From assembly GCA_002309765.1 (NCBI GenBank), contig DBXY01000023.1:1-33096 (forward strand): 33,096 nt of DNA. The letters run 5' to 3'. Each line of letters starts with the position of its first letter. Position 1 is the stretch's first letter. The notes beneath the pieces were generated by a model. It did not search any database, was not told the DNA's origin, and saw only the letters and a program-made list of their open reading frames with translations. Below, in pieces: positions 32,359-33,096 of the stretch. Origin of the DNA: Verrucomicrobia bacterium UBA1200. GTDB taxonomy: Bacteria; Verrucomicrobiota; Kiritimatiellia; RFP12; UBA1067. Both the position numbers and the translations under genes were made by a program.

Positions 32359-32733
32359 TCACCCCTCTTCCCTGCCAAGTATGCGGTTCATTTCGGCAAG
32401 GATAACCGCCGGGGGAACTTGCTTTTGCTCCGTCTCGACTTTCAGCCGCTGGCTTTCGCCGTACCCGCGCCCCTTGCCCCTGCGGTCAAGCAGATATATG
32501 ATGGCCTTAAGGTTGCCGCCCTCGACAAGCTTCTGAAGCTGGCTTTCCGCGACATCAAGGCGGCACTCCTCGGCCTCGGCCAACTCCTCGGCCATCTCCG
32601 ACCGAACAAACCTTGAAAGCTGGTTGCGCCCGCACCCGATAACCTTCGCCGCAGAAGCGAACGACATACCCGCCGCGATACACTCGCGGATCTTGGGCTT
32701 GTCCTTGGCGGTCAGCGGGTGCTTTGTTCTCAT
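32359..32733 (-). CDS. Terminase small subunit-like HTH protein
   Basis: A 124-residue protein. Residues 8-45 form a helix-turn-helix (LTAKDKPKIRECIAAGMSFA, then SAAKVIGCGRNQLSRFV). Then AESQLQKLVEGGNLKAIIYL followed by LDRRGKGRGYGE fits the motif of phage terminase small subunits and related phage HTH proteins, in which a helix with GN-x-x-A-x-(I/M)-x-(Y/F)-L precedes a basic GRGY-like segment. Terminase small subunits bind the packaging site and recruit the large ATPase, which is not visible here. No Shine-Dalgarno is seen before the ATG; 9 nt separate it from the upstream gene, so it may rely on coupled translation. A non-packaging HTH regulator is the alternative. Confidence 0.7.
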   Translation of the reverse strand: MRTKHPLTAKDKPKIRECIAAGMSFASAAKVIGCGRNQLSRFVRSEMAEELAEAEECRLDVAESQLQKLVEGGNLKAIIYLLDRRGKGRGYGESQRLKVETEQKQVPPAVILAEMNRILGREEG

Positions 32734-32742
32734 AGGGGCGGT

Positions 32743-33090
32743 TTAGCAGATATTCGCCTGCCGCCGGTTGCAAAGCGCGATCTCGTCCCGGATATCCTTG
32801 CGCTTCGTCTCTATGGCGGACATTTCGGCGTGGATTTTCGACCAGGGGCGGCAGCCGGGGACGCGCTCAAGGTCTGTAAGCCCCTGCGCCTTGGCTGATT
32901 CCCGAAGGTGGGTGTACTCGTTCAGCAGCTTCTCTGATTCGCGCTCAAGGGCAAACCCGCGCGAACGCAGCTCCTCGCGGTGGCGGCCGATCGTCAGGCC
33001 CTTCTCCCGCTTCCAACCCGCCAATACCCTGTTCCGCTCTTCGGAGTGTGCCTTGCAGTTGGCCAACCGCTCGACCATCGCCTTGTCCAT
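32743..33090 (-). CDS. Coiled-coil phage-like protein, possibly incomplete at its 5' end
   Basis: A 115-residue, highly charged helical protein (MDKAMVERLANCKAHSEERN; REELRSRGFALERESEKLLN; SAIETKRKDIRDEIALCNRR), probably a coiled coil. I do not recognise it. The frame stays open to the window edge on the 5' side (33091-33096), and only 6 nt upstream of the ATG are visible, so the true start may lie outside the window. It is the first visible gene of the minus-strand phage-like operon. Confidence 0.6.
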   Translation of the reverse strand: MDKAMVERLANCKAHSEERNRVLAGWKREKGLTIGRHREELRSRGFALERESEKLLNEYTHLRESAKAQGLTDLERVPGCRPWSKIHAEMSAIETKRKDIRDEIALCNRRQANIC

Positions 33091-33096
33091 GCTGTG

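Overview
The window looks like part of a chromosome of a PVC-superphylum bacterium, most likely Kiritimatiellota/Lentisphaerota. The evidence is the gene content, not a search: several large secreted proteins of low recognisable homology, a prepilin-like protein ending in a FADGHVE motif, a PEP-CTERM protein, a CdsZ/DUF164-type zinc ribbon, an agarase-like secreted glycosidase, and GC-rich, densely packed genes with good Shine-Dalgarno sites.

Layout, 1-7.3 kb (plus strand): the 3' end of a secreted protein with a strong terminator; a two-gene small heat-shock operon with a sigma54-type promoter and an upstream palindrome; an OPT-family transporter followed at 14 nt by a secreted beta-propeller-like protein; then a zinc-ribbon/PTS-EIIA fusion protein followed by a DsbD-type thiol:disulfide interchange protein with a short C-terminus.

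7.3-20 kb (minus strand): one apparent operon runs from a prepilin-like protein (18.2 kb) through a 2271-residue modular secreted protein (with an internal ~372-residue duplication and a lamin-tail-like domain) to a macrodomain ADP-ribose hydrolase and a BatD-BatE fusion, the last two coupled by an ATGA overlap. A separately promoted 517-residue secreted protein lies upstream of it.

20-26.5 kb (minus strand): a Tat-exported TIM-barrel isomerase/epimerase-like protein, an alpha-helical lipoprotein and a small hypothetical form one operon. A DUF4143-type ATPase follows in an AT-richer setting, bracketed by two near-identical terminators, then a PEP-CTERM protein and a secreted protein carrying a 156-bp near-identical internal repeat.

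26.5-33.1 kb: a 640-bp gene-free stretch; a plus-strand run of agarase-like glycosidase, rarA and a small membrane-anchored hypothetical; tRNA-Val(GAC) and tRNA-Leu(TAA) separated by a terminator; and, right after tRNA-Leu, a minus-strand phage-like module (terminase-small-subunit-like, Cys-cluster/HTH and coiled-coil proteins) that runs off the window. No CRISPR array, transposase, integrase or rRNA was seen.

The items most worth a second look are the sigma54/palindrome control of the hsp20 pair, the zinc-ribbon-EIIA fusion, the BatD-BatE fusion with a retained internal signal peptide, the giant duplicated secreted protein in an operon with a prepilin and a macrodomain, paired CTAG-rich intergenic elements, and the ATPase cassette bounded by a duplicated terminator.
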